Part shown: piece by piece, positions 8,357 through 16,059 of the stretch
Position numbering within the stretch: position 1 is the stretch's first letter
Layout of the letters: every line of letters begins with the position of its first letter
DNA from: Pseudomonas sp. GV085
Lineage (GTDB): Bacteria > Pseudomonadota > Gammaproteobacteria > Pseudomonadales > Pseudomonadaceae
Length of the DNA stretch: 64,000 bases
Direction: 5' to 3'
Assembly: GCF_003050925.1 (NCBI RefSeq)
Contig: NZ_QAOV01000008.1
Location: forward strand, 124,001 to 188,000
Notes under the pieces: model-generated
Databases searched by the model: none
The model's input: the letters and a program-made list of their open reading frames with translations, nothing else
Told to the model about the DNA's origin: nothing
Program-made: the position numbers and the translations under genes

Positions 8357-9017
8357 AACCCGAGCCTCGCACAGTCCGAATCAGTGGGACATTGCCAGGC
8401 GGGTCGATCTTCTTGCGCAGACGGCCGATGTGGACGTCGATCAGATTGGTGCCGGGGTCGAAGTGGTAACCCCAGACTTCTTCGAAAATCATCATCCGCG
8501 AGAGGATTTGCCCGGTATTGCGCATCAGGAATTCCAGCAGTTTGTATTCGGTGGGCAACAGCGTCAGCAGTTGACCGTCGCGGCTGGCTTCGTGGCTGAT
8601 CAGGTTCAGCTCCAGATCCGCCACCCGCAGCGTGGTGGCCTGGGCGGTCACGGTGTTCTGCCGACGCAACAGGACTTCGACCCGGGCGGCCATTTCATCG
8701 GTGGCGAAGGGTTTGGTCAGGTAGTCGTCGCCGCCGGCGCGCAAGCCGCGCACGCGCTCATCGACGTCGGACAGTGCGCTGATCATCAGGATCGGCGTGG
8801 CCACGCCCATGGTCCGCAGCGTGGTGACGATCGCCAGGCCATCGAGCTCGGGCAACATGCGGTCGAGGGTGATCAGGTCATAGTTGCCGCTGACCGCACG
8901 CTCGAGCCCTTCGCGACCATTGTCGACCCAGTCGACGTCGAGGCCGTGGCTACTCAGTTCGGCGACAATTTCCCGGGCGGTCACGGCGTCGTCTTCGATG
9001 GTCAAGATGCGGGTCAT
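8334..9017 (-). CDS. OmpR/PhoB family response regulator
   Basis: The 227-residue protein has a receiver domain with an EDD acidic pair (8-10), a phosphoacceptor aspartate in YDLITLDRMLP near residue 52 and the KPF lysine, then a C-terminal winged helix (TEYKLLEFL ... VDVHIGRLRKKID ... TVRGSGYVI). It is the first gene of a two-gene unit with the kinase downstream. The 148 bases upstream contain the A/T-rich segment TTAATAAATTAACTTTCAT, suitable for a promoter. The regulon cannot be told from the context. Confidence 0.92.
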   Translation of the reverse strand: MTRILTIEDDAVTAREIVAELSSHGLDVDWVDNGREGLERAVSGNYDLITLDRMLPELDGLAIVTTLRTMGVATPILMISALSDVDERVRGLRAGGDDYLTKPFATDEMAARVEVLLRRQNTVTAQATTLRVADLELNLISHEASRDGQLLTLLPTEYKLLEFLMRNTGQILSRMMIFEEVWGYHFDPGTNLIDVHIGRLRKKIDPPGNVPLIRTVRGSGYVIAEPV

Positions 9018-9165
9018 AGGGCTGGCCTGATAAGCAGTTCAATACGAAGTAGCAAGCATTTTGCCAAGAATTGTCCGCGACTTAATAAATTAACTTTCAT
9101 CTGACTGGGGTCGCAGTTCGCAACATTGATATCATTGGGCCACAACTTCAGTAGGGGGCTGCATT

Positions 9166-9501
9166 GTGCGCAACTCGATCCGCTATCGCTGGATGCCGAT
9201 TTGTCTGTTGTTGTTCAGTGTTTTCATTTCATCGGCCTGGGCTGGCAATACACCCTGCTCCGGCAAGAAGGGTGGAATCGATCGATGCGACGGCGATTTG
9301 TTCCTGTGTAATGACGGCTCCATCAGCGGGTCGAAAAAAAGTTGCTCGACAATGTTCGGCGGTCAGACCCAGGCGCGTCCACAAGCGTTTATCCAGGACA
9401 CACAGGGCTGCTCCTGTGGCACCGGCTCGTTTTGTACCGGGCCCAGAGGTGGCGTTTACTGCCTGACCCCCAGTGGCAATAAAAGCTATAAGCGCAAATA
9501 A
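9166..9501 (+). CDS. Secreted cysteine-rich protein with a YdcA-like N-terminal domain
   Basis: The 111-residue protein starts at GTG 9166, with GGGGG nine bases upstream. It has a signal peptide ending in SSAWA. The mature N-terminus NTPCSGKKGGI...CDGDLFLCNDGSISGSKKSC closely resembles what I remember of the small E. coli protein YdcA. A second half (CSCGTGSFCTGPRGGVYCL...GNKSYKRK) resembles the GPRGG-YxL-SGxKxY pattern of a short basic domain known from PBCV and bacterial proteins. Eight cysteines in the mature protein imply disulphides. Function unknown. Confidence 0.75.
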   Translation: MRNSIRYRWMPICLLLFSVFISSAWAGNTPCSGKKGGIDRCDGDLFLCNDGSISGSKKSCSTMFGGQTQARPQAFIQDTQGCSCGTGSFCTGPRGGVYCLTPSGNKSYKRK

Positions 9502-9580
9502 CCCATGCATAAAATCCGTCGGAGCAACCTCCCACAATGGCATGAGGTCGAGCATAAATTCCACGTACGACGCAGACTAC

Positions 9581-9625
9581 TGTGGGAGCGAGCCTGCTCC
9601 GGGCGGCGTTCCGACGATAGCGGCA
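9581..9625. repeat. Solo REP (GAGCAGGCTCGC family)
   Basis: A single arm TGTGGGAGCGAGCCTGCTCC is followed by GGGCGGCGTTCCGACGATAGCGG. The partner arm is missing. Confidence 0.75.
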
Positions 9626-9645
9626 GATCAGGCAAAACGAATCGG

Positions 9646-10251
9646 TCAGTCAATCGGTGTACTGATAAACACTTCAAGCCCTTCGGCATACGCAGTGAAC
9701 GCAGCAACCCGCGGAAACTGCGCCGCACTCACCTGATCCGGCACTACCAGATTGGTAAAGCTCCAGGCTACGGCGAGGGTAATGCCATCCTGCTCAAGCG
9801 AACCGTCAGTCTTCAGCGACTGTTTTTCCAGCTCCCGCTCCAGCGCCGTATAGGCCGCCGTCAGCTGTCCTTCGACCCGCTGCACCCAGGGTTCGAATTG
9901 AATCTCCGCCGGCCGCAAGTTGCGCTCGTAGTAAAGCTGCACGGATTTTTCGCTGGCGGCCAGCGCCAGGCCGATCAGGCGCAACGCGCGCAGACGCCGG
10001 CCCGGTTCGACGGGCATCAGGCTGTTATCGGTCAGGGTTTCCAGGTAGTCGATGATCAGCGTCGAATCCATCAACACCTCACCGTCATCCAGCACCAGCG
10101 TGGGCGCCTTGACCACCGGGTTGATCTGCTGGAATTGTTCGAAGTGGCGGAACACCGAGACCGATTGATGTTCCAGGGTGATTCCCAGGCATTTGGCAGA
10201 AATGGCGGCGCGCCTTACATAGGGCGAATCCAGCATACCGATCAGCTTCAT
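9646..10251 (-). CDS. Glutathione S-transferase family protein
   Basis: The 201-residue protein opens with MKLIGMLDSPYVRRAAISAKCLG, the thioredoxin-fold start of GSTs with a serine at the catalytic position (DSPYVRR). A VVKAPTLVLDDGEVLMDSTLIIDYLE segment (cis-proline and the ES/DS glutathione-binding motif) and an all-helical C-terminal domain follow. It is cytosolic and probably conjugates or reduces electrophiles with glutathione. It appears monocistronic and divergent from the dksA-like gene. Confidence 0.88.
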   Translation of the reverse strand: MKLIGMLDSPYVRRAAISAKCLGITLEHQSVSVFRHFEQFQQINPVVKAPTLVLDDGEVLMDSTLIIDYLETLTDNSLMPVEPGRRLRALRLIGLALAASEKSVQLYYERNLRPAEIQFEPWVQRVEGQLTAAYTALERELEKQSLKTDGSLEQDGITLAVAWSFTNLVVPDQVSAAQFPRVAAFTAYAEGLEVFISTPID

Positions 10252-10621
10252 GGTCCTTTCCTTTATATGGCCATTTCGGGAGGGACAACCTTAGCTGAGG
10301 TTCGCAGCCCTGCAAATGACTGTGAATAATGCCCGGTGCAGGCCGTTTGTCATCTATATACAGCCGCTCGGTTGAATTTCTTGCTATAAACGCACTCCGA
10401 TTACCACCTCAAAGCCTGCGGTAGAGCATTTTCCGGGCTTTGTCGGACAAATTCGCTGTCTTTTCAGTTGCTGAGGCCTCAAGTCGGCCGTAGACTGCCG
10501 CCCCTCGTAAATTGAGTGCCGGGTGGCGCTTGGAACAAACGGCGCCTTTCCGATGACCTGCCCAGGTCTGCCGGAACGCTCCCTATTTCGCCTTAATGCA
10601 CGTTTTTTTATAGAGATATCA
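10252..10621 (+). other. 370-base intergenic region with a structured leader before the dksA-like gene
   Basis: The region separates divergent genes. Its right part (about 10525-10576) contains two consecutive hairpins: GGCGC...GCGCC (10525-10546) and a nested stem with outer TTCCG/CGGAA and inner GACCT/AGGTC (10548-10576). A T-run and TATAGAG follow just before the ATG. The left part has AT-rich stretches suited to promoters for both genes. I cannot match it to a named RNA family. Confidence 0.5.
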
Positions 10622-11026
10622 ATGACAAAGGACAAGTTGCTGGCCATGCCGGCGGATGACTACATGAATGCCGAGCAACATGCTTTTTTCTCCGAGCTGT
10701 TGCAGAACATGAAAGTCGAAACCCATGAGCGCATCGAACAGAACCGCATCGCCATCGAAAGCCTGGACACCCCGGCCGATCCGGCAGACGCGGCTTCGGT
10801 CGAAGAAGAGCGCACCTGGCTGGTGAACGCGATCGATCGCGACCAGCGCATGCTGCCTCAGTTGGAACAAGCCCTTGAGCGCATCAAGGAAGACAGCTTT
10901 GGCTGGTGCGACGACAGCGGCGAGGCGATTGGCCTCAAGCGCCTGCTGATCAGCCCGACCACCAAGTACTGCATCGAAGCTCAGGAACGTCACGAGCAAA
11001 TCGACAAGCACCAGCGTCAGGCCTGA
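10622..11026 (+). CDS. DksA/TraR family protein with a degenerate zinc finger
   Basis: The 134-residue protein has an N-terminal helical part, a coiled-coil region with acidic residues near its tip (DTPADPADAASVEEERTW) and a C-terminal finger region FGWCDDSGEAIGLKRLL...TTKYCIEAQE. Canonical DksA has four finger cysteines in two CxxC pairs. Here only the first of each pair remains; the second ones are Ser and Ala. This resembles the zinc-independent DksA2-type paralogues of Pseudomonas that act on RNA polymerase with ppGpp and can replace DksA under zinc limitation. The role here is inferred from the family. It is followed by a strong terminator. Confidence 0.85.
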   Translation: MTKDKLLAMPADDYMNAEQHAFFSELLQNMKVETHERIEQNRIAIESLDTPADPADAASVEEERTWLVNAIDRDQRMLPQLEQALERIKEDSFGWCDDSGEAIGLKRLLISPTTKYCIEAQERHEQIDKHQRQA

Positions 11027-11032
11027 TTCTGC

Positions 11033-11061
11033 AAGGCAGTCCATCAAGATGGACTGCCTTT
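11033..11061 (+). terminator. Rho-independent terminator of the dksA-like gene
   Basis: AAGGCAGTCCA and TGGACTGCCTT form a perfect stem with a TCAAGA loop, followed by TTT. It lies seven bases after the stop codon. Confidence 0.85.
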
Positions 11062-11062
11062 G

Positions 11063-11128
11063 AAAAGATCGCAGCCTGCGGCAGCTCCTACGCAATTGAA
11101 GTAGGGCGCTGTTGCAGGCTGCGATCTT
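11063..11128. repeat. REP element pair (GATCGCAGCCTGCGG family)
   Basis: AAAAGATCGCAGCCTGCGGCAGCTCCTAC and an inverted GTAGG...GTTGCAGGCTGCGATCTTCG arm are present. Confidence 0.85.
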
Positions 11129-11261
11129 CGTTTTCTGCCGTCTTCGATTTCCCGGTTGTTCTCTTGATCTGCTGCAACGCTCACGACTAAAGGCTCATGG
11201 ATAATGGCTTTATAGTGGCGTTTAATGCGAAGACAACAATTAGAAGCTTTCCGGGGTAACG

Positions 11262-12869
11262 ATGATGACGAGAGACGGGTCTCTGGTTGCGGCAGTGCCT
11301 GCACCAGTGCTGTTGCCGAAAAACCGCTGGCTGACACCGACGCTGCAAAGCATCGCCCTGATGCTGTTGTTAAGTGGCATGACGCTGGGCGGATGGTCGC
11401 TCTACCTTGGGCTGCCCCTGGCCGTATTGATTGTCTGGCTGCCTCGCCTGCGTTCGCGCGCGACCCCGGTGGCTGCTTCCTCCGACAACCCCGATGCCAT
11501 CAGCGAGTTGACTCGCGATCTTTCCTACACCACCAGCCATAACGCGCTGTCAGCCGCCGGTGTGGCGTTCTCGGTTCGGCAACTGGCGGACAAACTGCAA
11601 TCGCAGCTCGCGGCGGCGGCACAGATCGTCAGCAACGCCGAGGTCATGATCACCACCGAACAGGCCACCTCGACGCTCAGTCGCCAGGCGCTCAGTGCTG
11701 CCAGCGAGGCTCATCAAAGTGGCGCGGTGGGGCGTACGCAACTGATCGAGTCCATTGCGCGCATGCATCAGCTCAGCCAGCGCGCCAGCAACAGCCGTGA
11801 ACTGATCGAAGCCTTGAGCCTGCGCAGCGATGATATCCAGCGCGTGACCCTGGTGATTCAGTCCATCGCCAGCCAGACCAACCTGTTGGCGTTGAACGCA
11901 GCGATAGAAGCGGCGCGGGCGGGGGAGCACGGTCGCGGGTTTGCAGTGGTGGCCGACGAGGTGCGTGGGCTCGCCGCACGCACGGCGACTGCCACGGGCG
12001 AAGTGGGCGAAATGGTGGCCGACATCCAGCAACGCACCGCGCAGGTGGTGGAGCAGATCCGCCAACTGTCCAGCGACCTCGATACCGGCGTCGAGCAGGT
12101 CGAACAGACGGGGCAGCACCTGGAGAACATTGCCCTTCTGGCGGCGAGTGTCGAGTCCCAGGTCGGGGAAATCGCCCAGGGGGCAGACACCAACCGTGAA
12201 CAACTCGACAGCCTGTTCCACGCCATTGAACAGATGCGCAGCGACCTGGCGGTCAGCGACCAGCAGACTCAACGCCTGGCCCATGCGGCAGTGCAAATGG
12301 AAGGGCAGGCCGAAACCATCAGCGAGCGTCTTGCCGAGGTGGGGCTGGATGACTATCACCAGCGGATCTATGACCTGGCGCGGGAAGGCGCTACGCAGAT
12401 TGCCGCGCGATTCGAGGCGGATATCGATGCCGGTCGAATCAGTCTCGACGATCTGTTCGACCGCAATTACCAGACTATTCCCAATACCAGCCCGGCCAAG
12501 TACCAGACGCGTTTCGACCGCTACACCGATCAGGTGCTGCCAACGATCCAGGAACCGTTGTTAGCGCGTCACGAAGGATTGGTGTTCGCCATCGCCTGCA
12601 CCCAGCAGGGTTATGTGCCGACCCATAACAAGGCGTTCAGCCAGCCGTTGACGGGGGACGCGCAGGTCGATGCCTTGCAGAACCGGACCAAACGCAAGTT
12701 CGCTGACCGCACCGGGATCCGCTGTGGCAGCCATCAGAAGGCCGTGTTGCTGCAAACCTATACGCGCGACACCGGCGAGTTGATGCACGATCTCTCGGTG
12801 CCGATCATGCTCAAGGGCCGGCATTGGGGTGGTTTGCGCCTGGGCTACAAACCGGAAAAACCGCGTTAG
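11262..12869 (+). CDS. Methyl-accepting chemotaxis-like protein with a conserved C-terminal extension
   Basis: The 535-residue protein has two close hydrophobic segments near residues 25-60, no large periplasmic domain, and the MCP signalling hairpin IQSIASQTNLLALNAAIEAARAGEHGRGFAVVADEVRGLA. The hairpin sits mid-protein rather than near the end. The last ~170 residues (DLFDRNYQTIPNTSPAKYQTRF...PTHNKAFSQP...LLQTYTRDTGELMHDLSVPIMLKGRHWGGLRLGY) form a second conserved domain found behind many Pseudomonas receptors, probably a cytoplasmic sensor. The ligand is unknown. Start ATG 11262 or 11265. Confidence 0.87.
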   Translation: MMTRDGSLVAAVPAPVLLPKNRWLTPTLQSIALMLLLSGMTLGGWSLYLGLPLAVLIVWLPRLRSRATPVAASSDNPDAISELTRDLSYTTSHNALSAAGVAFSVRQLADKLQSQLAAAAQIVSNAEVMITTEQATSTLSRQALSAASEAHQSGAVGRTQLIESIARMHQLSQRASNSRELIEALSLRSDDIQRVTLVIQSIASQTNLLALNAAIEAARAGEHGRGFAVVADEVRGLAARTATATGEVGEMVADIQQRTAQVVEQIRQLSSDLDTGVEQVEQTGQHLENIALLAASVESQVGEIAQGADTNREQLDSLFHAIEQMRSDLAVSDQQTQRLAHAAVQMEGQAETISERLAEVGLDDYHQRIYDLAREGATQIAARFEADIDAGRISLDDLFDRNYQTIPNTSPAKYQTRFDRYTDQVLPTIQEPLLARHEGLVFAIACTQQGYVPTHNKAFSQPLTGDAQVDALQNRTKRKFADRTGIRCGSHQKAVLLQTYTRDTGELMHDLSVPIMLKGRHWGGLRLGYKPEKPR

Positions 12870-12947
12870 AAAACCCGGGCTGTCGGGCGACTGTTGCAAT
12901 TTCTGCAATTAACCTGTGCAGGGTTTTACTGTTTCCTCGCCGGAAAA

Positions 12948-12983
12948 TTAATTAGCATGCCTATTAATTAGGTTGCTAATTAA
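12948..12983 (+). promoter_or_regulatory. Inverted repeat, likely regulator operator
   Basis: TTAATTAGC (12948-12956) and GCTAATTAA (12975-12983) are perfect inverted arms 18 bases apart, with another ATTAATTAG between them. The cluster is AT-rich in a GC-rich setting, as expected for a MarR- or TetR-type operator overlapping a promoter. It stands just before the truncated ORF at 12999. Confidence 0.5.
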
Positions 12984-12998
12984 GTTGGGAGGGTCAGC

Positions 12999-13082
12999 AT
13001 GCAAGGCAAAGTTGATGTCGCGGTCATGATTGGCAGCGGAGTACCTGCCAATCTGCGTCGTCGCGCACCGCCAACCCGACAA
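12999..13082 (+). pseudogene. Truncated gene start of unknown family
   Basis: An ATG at 12999 follows a strong GGGAGGG Shine-Dalgarno sequence and the operator-like repeat at 12948-12983. The first ~19 codons (MQGKVDVAVMIGSGVPANLR) look like a real N-terminus. The frame then becomes Arg/Pro-rich and runs antisense into the convergent small gene at 13083-13313, ending at 13214. I interpret this as the surviving beginning of a deleted gene; its family is not recognised. Confidence 0.45.
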
Positions 13083-13313
13083 TCAGGCTTTCAGCGCGCC
13101 TGCGTCGACCGCCGCCTTCAACTCCCTGGCCGATTCCTGGGCCGCAATGGCGGCGACATCCGGGGTTTTGAACCAGCGATCTTTTTCGACCTGGTAATAC
13201 GTCACGGTCTTTAGCGGTGGTTTGGCTCGCATGACAATCACGGCCTGGAATTCACCGTCGATTTCTCTGGCTTCCCCCCGGATAAAAAACTCGCCGATAT
13301 CAAATTCCGTCAC
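13083..13313 (-). CDS. Conserved small hypothetical protein
   Basis: The 76-residue protein starts at GTG 13313, with AGGGGAAG eleven bases upstream; the open frame further upstream looks non-coding. It begins MTEFDIGEFFIRGEAREIDGE (GTG read as Met), continues with a beta-rich stretch (FQAVIVMRAKPPLKTVTYYQV) and ends in a helical Ala-rich tail. There are no membrane segments. I do not recognise a named family and assign no function. It is followed in convergent orientation by the truncated ORF at 12999. Confidence 0.65.
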   Translation of the reverse strand: MTEFDIGEFFIRGEAREIDGEFQAVIVMRAKPPLKTVTYYQVEKDRWFKTPDVAAIAAQESARELKAAVDAGALKA

Positions 13314-13474
13314 GTTGCAGACTTCCCCTGGAAATACAATGTTGTTGTCAACGCAACCCGATTTTTTGCGGATCCGTTTTATTGGGCTGGCAGTATGGCA
13401 GTAGTTGCCCGTCGACGGCTGAGATAAGTCGGCGGGCAGACGAAACGTCGATAGCGATGAGTGCGGCGGGCATG

Positions 13475-13723
13475 TCAACAATGTGATTCAAGAAACCGGG
13501 CGAGGGCACAGGCTTCATTATGATCCGCTCGGAAACCTCTTACGCAGCCTGTCGAAATATCCTTGATATGAAAGAAGGCAATGCCTGCCATCACCACCTG
13601 AAATCGCGGGCGGGCCGGGACATCGTGAAGCGGTTCGTGGTGGCGAAACCGTATGGGGTGCGGGATCGGCGCTGTTTCTGAGTCAGGCGCCAAGGGATAA
13701 GCAAAGTGAGTCAGCGTGCACAT
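13475..13723 (-). CDS. Small hypothetical protein
   Basis: The 82-residue ORF starts at ATG 13723 with a strong AAAAGGAC site. It contains a Pro/His-rich first half (PIPHPIRFRHHEPLH) and a more regular second half (FHIKDISTGCVRGFRADHNEACALARFLE). The ribosome-binding site and the palindrome 25 bases upstream (13748-13763) support a real gene. No family recognised. It may be cytosolic, as there is no signal peptide. Confidence 0.55.
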   Translation of the reverse strand: MCTLTHFAYPLAPDSETAPIPHPIRFRHHEPLHDVPARPRFQVVMAGIAFFHIKDISTGCVRGFRADHNEACALARFLESHC

Positions 13724-14136
13724 ATGAAGTCCTTTTCATGGTTTTATCGACGTATGTACGTCGTTTTGGCTAGTCTCCAAGAGCATCGCTGCTCTAGAAT
13801 CACCCTCACTGGCGGGGAATCGATGTTTATCTAAAGCAATTTTTTGCGGACGATATGTAGGAAAAGATTTTTTCTTGATGAGATTTTTCCCCGAAGTTGA
13901 TAGTCCATAATTTTCTGGCAGCAGGAAGGGTGTTTTCCTTCAGCCTGTGACGAACGCCGGGCAGGACGACACGAGTGACGTTCCAGTAGTCTTCTCAAGC
14001 TTCGTGATGAGTGAGCGCACTGCTCATTCAGGATTTCAATCCGGGTTCTTTGGCGACACCTTCGGCATTGCCGCTTTTTTGGCTGTGCGTTTATTTCTCG
14101 CGTACGGCACCATTTTTCAGATGTGGGGATGTTTCC
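13724..14136. other. 413-base AT-richer intergenic region
   Basis: This region separates two divergent genes and is visibly richer in A and T than its surroundings. It contains the palindrome at 13748-13763. Short overlapping ORFs on both strands (for example 13947-14150) have no plausible protein character. I see no tRNA or recognisable RNA gene. Confidence 0.5.
13748..13763. promoter_or_regulatory. Perfect 7-2-7 palindrome upstream of the 82-residue ORF
   Basis: CGACGTA-TG-TACGTCG is a perfect dyad 25 bases upstream of the ATG at 13723. It is too short and lacks a U-run in the needed place for a terminator, so an operator is likelier. Confidence 0.4.
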
Positions 14137-14607
14137 TTGGCAGTAAGTAATCTCGATATGCATGCTTTGTTCGTACTGGGTGATTTGCGCGCAAAGCTGG
14201 TCAAGCTGTTTCAGTCACGTTTCGTTTACATCACCGAACAGAACGCTGAAGGCATCTACATTGCCGAAATCGACACCGAATCAGCCCTGGTGGTGGATGA
14301 CAAGCCGGGACTCAAACTCAAGGTCGGCGATCATTTCAGCGCGTCCGTGCTGCCCAGTCGTGAAGGCGGCAAGCTGGACATCAAGTTCCGCGACATCAAA
14401 CTGACGGTTTACGGAATTGGCGATTACGCTTTCGTGACCACGGCCGACGGTCAGGGGATAGTGTTCAAGGAAGGTCACAGCGTGGTGATGGTGTTTGCCG
14501 CCCATCAACAGCTGCAGGAAGGCCTGACCAAGACCCTCAAAGCCGTGACCGCCAAAGCGGCCAAGTGGCGCAAGGGCGAGCTGGTGACCTTCAAGGCCAG
14601 CGAGTGA
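14137..14607 (+). CDS. Conserved hypothetical protein
   Basis: The protein of about 156 residues is taken to start at TTG 14137, which has GTGGGGAT upstream; ATG 14158 (MHALFVLGDLRAKL) is the alternative. The sequence is a mix of beta strands (RFVYITEQNAEGIYIAEID, LKLKVGDHFSASVLPSREGGKLDIKFRDIKL) and a Lys-rich C-terminal helix. It has no signal peptide or membrane segment. Its stop overlaps the start of the next gene by one base (TGATG), so the two are translationally coupled. Function unknown. Confidence 0.7.
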   Translation: MAVSNLDMHALFVLGDLRAKLVKLFQSRFVYITEQNAEGIYIAEIDTESALVVDDKPGLKLKVGDHFSASVLPSREGGKLDIKFRDIKLTVYGIGDYAFVTTADGQGIVFKEGHSVVMVFAAHQQLQEGLTKTLKAVTAKAAKWRKGELVTFKASE

Positions 14608-14810
14608 TGACCCTGACCCGCGCCGATTTCCACGAACAGAACCTGGCCAGCGCTCAAGACGAAGCGCGGCGGCTGTTCGGGCAGAAGATCATTCTGCAAG
14701 GAGCCTGGCTGAATTGGGTGGCGTCACAGCTTTACCAACTGCAACCGGCGGCATACGCCAGCATGGTCAGGCGCGAGCTGATGCGTTTGCAGCAAACCTG
14801 CGAAAACTGA
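14607..14810 (+). CDS. Small conserved hypothetical protein
   Basis: The 67-residue, mainly helical protein begins MTLTRADFHEQNLASAQDEARRLFGQ, at an ATG whose A is shared with the preceding TGA. It is Gln-, Leu- and Arg-rich with one tryptophan. No family is recognised. The tight coupling to 14137-14607 suggests the two products act together. Confidence 0.65.
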   Translation: MTLTRADFHEQNLASAQDEARRLFGQKIILQGAWLNWVASQLYQLQPAAYASMVRRELMRLQQTCEN

Positions 14811-14928
14811 TCCACGCACCTCGAAAGCAGGAACCTCTACTACAGTCATTGGACTGAGTATTCAGAGGCTTTGCGGTCTACTGCCAGGCCATCCTGCTAT
14901 TGCTGTGAACAGCACGAGGTGCAAAAGC

Positions 14929-15942
14929 ATGAACGGATTTCGACGGTTGCTGGCTGCTGTCCTGGCCGCTTTCGGTTTACTGGCGACACCCGCCCCGGTG
15001 TTTGCCGCCCAGGCGCCGATCCACTTCGCCGACCTGAACTGGGAAAGCGGCAGCCTGATTACCGATGTCCTGCGCATCATTGTCGAGAAGGGCTACGGGC
15101 TGCCGACCGACACCTTGCCGGGCACCACCATCACCCTGGAAACCGCGCTGGCCAACAATGACATCCAGGTCATTGGCGAAGAGTGGGCCGGTCGCAGCCC
15201 GGTCTGGGTCAAAGCGGAAGCCGAAGGCAAAGTCGTCAGCCTCGGCGACACGGTCAAGGGCGCTACCGAAGGCTGGTGGGTGCCGGAATATGTGATCAAG
15301 GGCGACCCGGCCAAGGGCATCAAGCCGCTGGCGCCGGACCTGCGCAGCGTCAGCGACCTGCCGCGTTACAAAGACGTGTTCAAGGACCCGGAAGCCCCGA
15401 CCAAGGGGCGTTTCCTCAACAGCCCCATCGGTTGGACCTCGGAAGTGGTCAACAAGCAGAAGCTCAAGGCGTATGGGCTGGACGACAGCTACGTGAACTT
15501 CCGTAGCGGTTCGGGTGCGGCACTGGATGCCGAGATCAGTTCGTCCATTCATCGTGGCAAGCCGGTACTGTTTTACTACTGGTCGCCCACGCCGTTGCTC
15601 GGCCGCTTCAAGCTGATTCAACTCGAAGAGCCACCGTTCGACGCGCAAGCCTGGAAGACCTTGACCGACGCCGATAACCCCAACCCACAGCCGACCCGTT
15701 CCCTGGCCTCCAAACTGTCCATCGGTGTGTCCACACCCTTCCAGAAGCAGTATCCGCAGATTGCCGAGTTCTTCGCCAAGGTCGACTTCCCGATAGACCC
15801 GCTGAACAAAGCGCTGGCCGAGATGAGCGAGAAACATACACCGCCGCGTCAGGCGGCGCAGGCGTTCATGAAGGCTCATCCGGACGTCTGGCGGGCCTGG
15901 CTGCCCAAGGAGGTGGCGGATAAAGTCTCCGCCGCCCTGTAG
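14929..15942 (+). CDS. ABC transporter substrate-binding protein, glycine betaine/proline type (orphan)
   Basis: The 337-residue protein starts at ATG 14929 after GAGGTG and has a signal peptide ending PAPVFAA. The mature part (PIHFADLNWESGSLITDVLRIIVEKGYG, ETALANNDIQVIGEEWAGRSPVW, GWTSEVVNKQKLKAYGL, FYYWSPTPLLGRFKLIQLEEP) fits the OpuAC/ProX family that binds quaternary amines in an aromatic box in the periplasm. No permease or ATPase is adjacent, so it must share a transporter encoded elsewhere or act as a sensor-binding protein. Its TAG stop lies at the edge of a REP. Confidence 0.88.
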   Translation: MNGFRRLLAAVLAAFGLLATPAPVFAAQAPIHFADLNWESGSLITDVLRIIVEKGYGLPTDTLPGTTITLETALANNDIQVIGEEWAGRSPVWVKAEAEGKVVSLGDTVKGATEGWWVPEYVIKGDPAKGIKPLAPDLRSVSDLPRYKDVFKDPEAPTKGRFLNSPIGWTSEVVNKQKLKAYGLDDSYVNFRSGSGAALDAEISSSIHRGKPVLFYYWSPTPLLGRFKLIQLEEPPFDAQAWKTLTDADNPNPQPTRSLASKLSIGVSTPFQKQYPQIAEFFAKVDFPIDPLNKALAEMSEKHTPPRQAAQAFMKAHPDVWRAWLPKEVADKVSAAL

Positions 15943-16021
15943 GCGCTGCCGCAGGCTGCGATCTTTTGATCTTGTCTAAAAAAAGCAAAATCAAAAGATC
16001 GCAGCCTGCGGCAGCTCCTAC
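15943..16021. repeat. REP element pair (GATCGCAGCCTGCGG family)
   Basis: Near-perfect inverted arms (GGCGCTGCCGCAGGCTGCG and its counterpart) surround AAAAGCAAAATC. Because it starts immediately after the stop at 15940-15942, its hairpin may also serve as a transcript end. Confidence 0.9.
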
Positions 16022-16059
16022 AATGTTCTGTTCATATCCCTTTCAAGGACCTTTGAACC

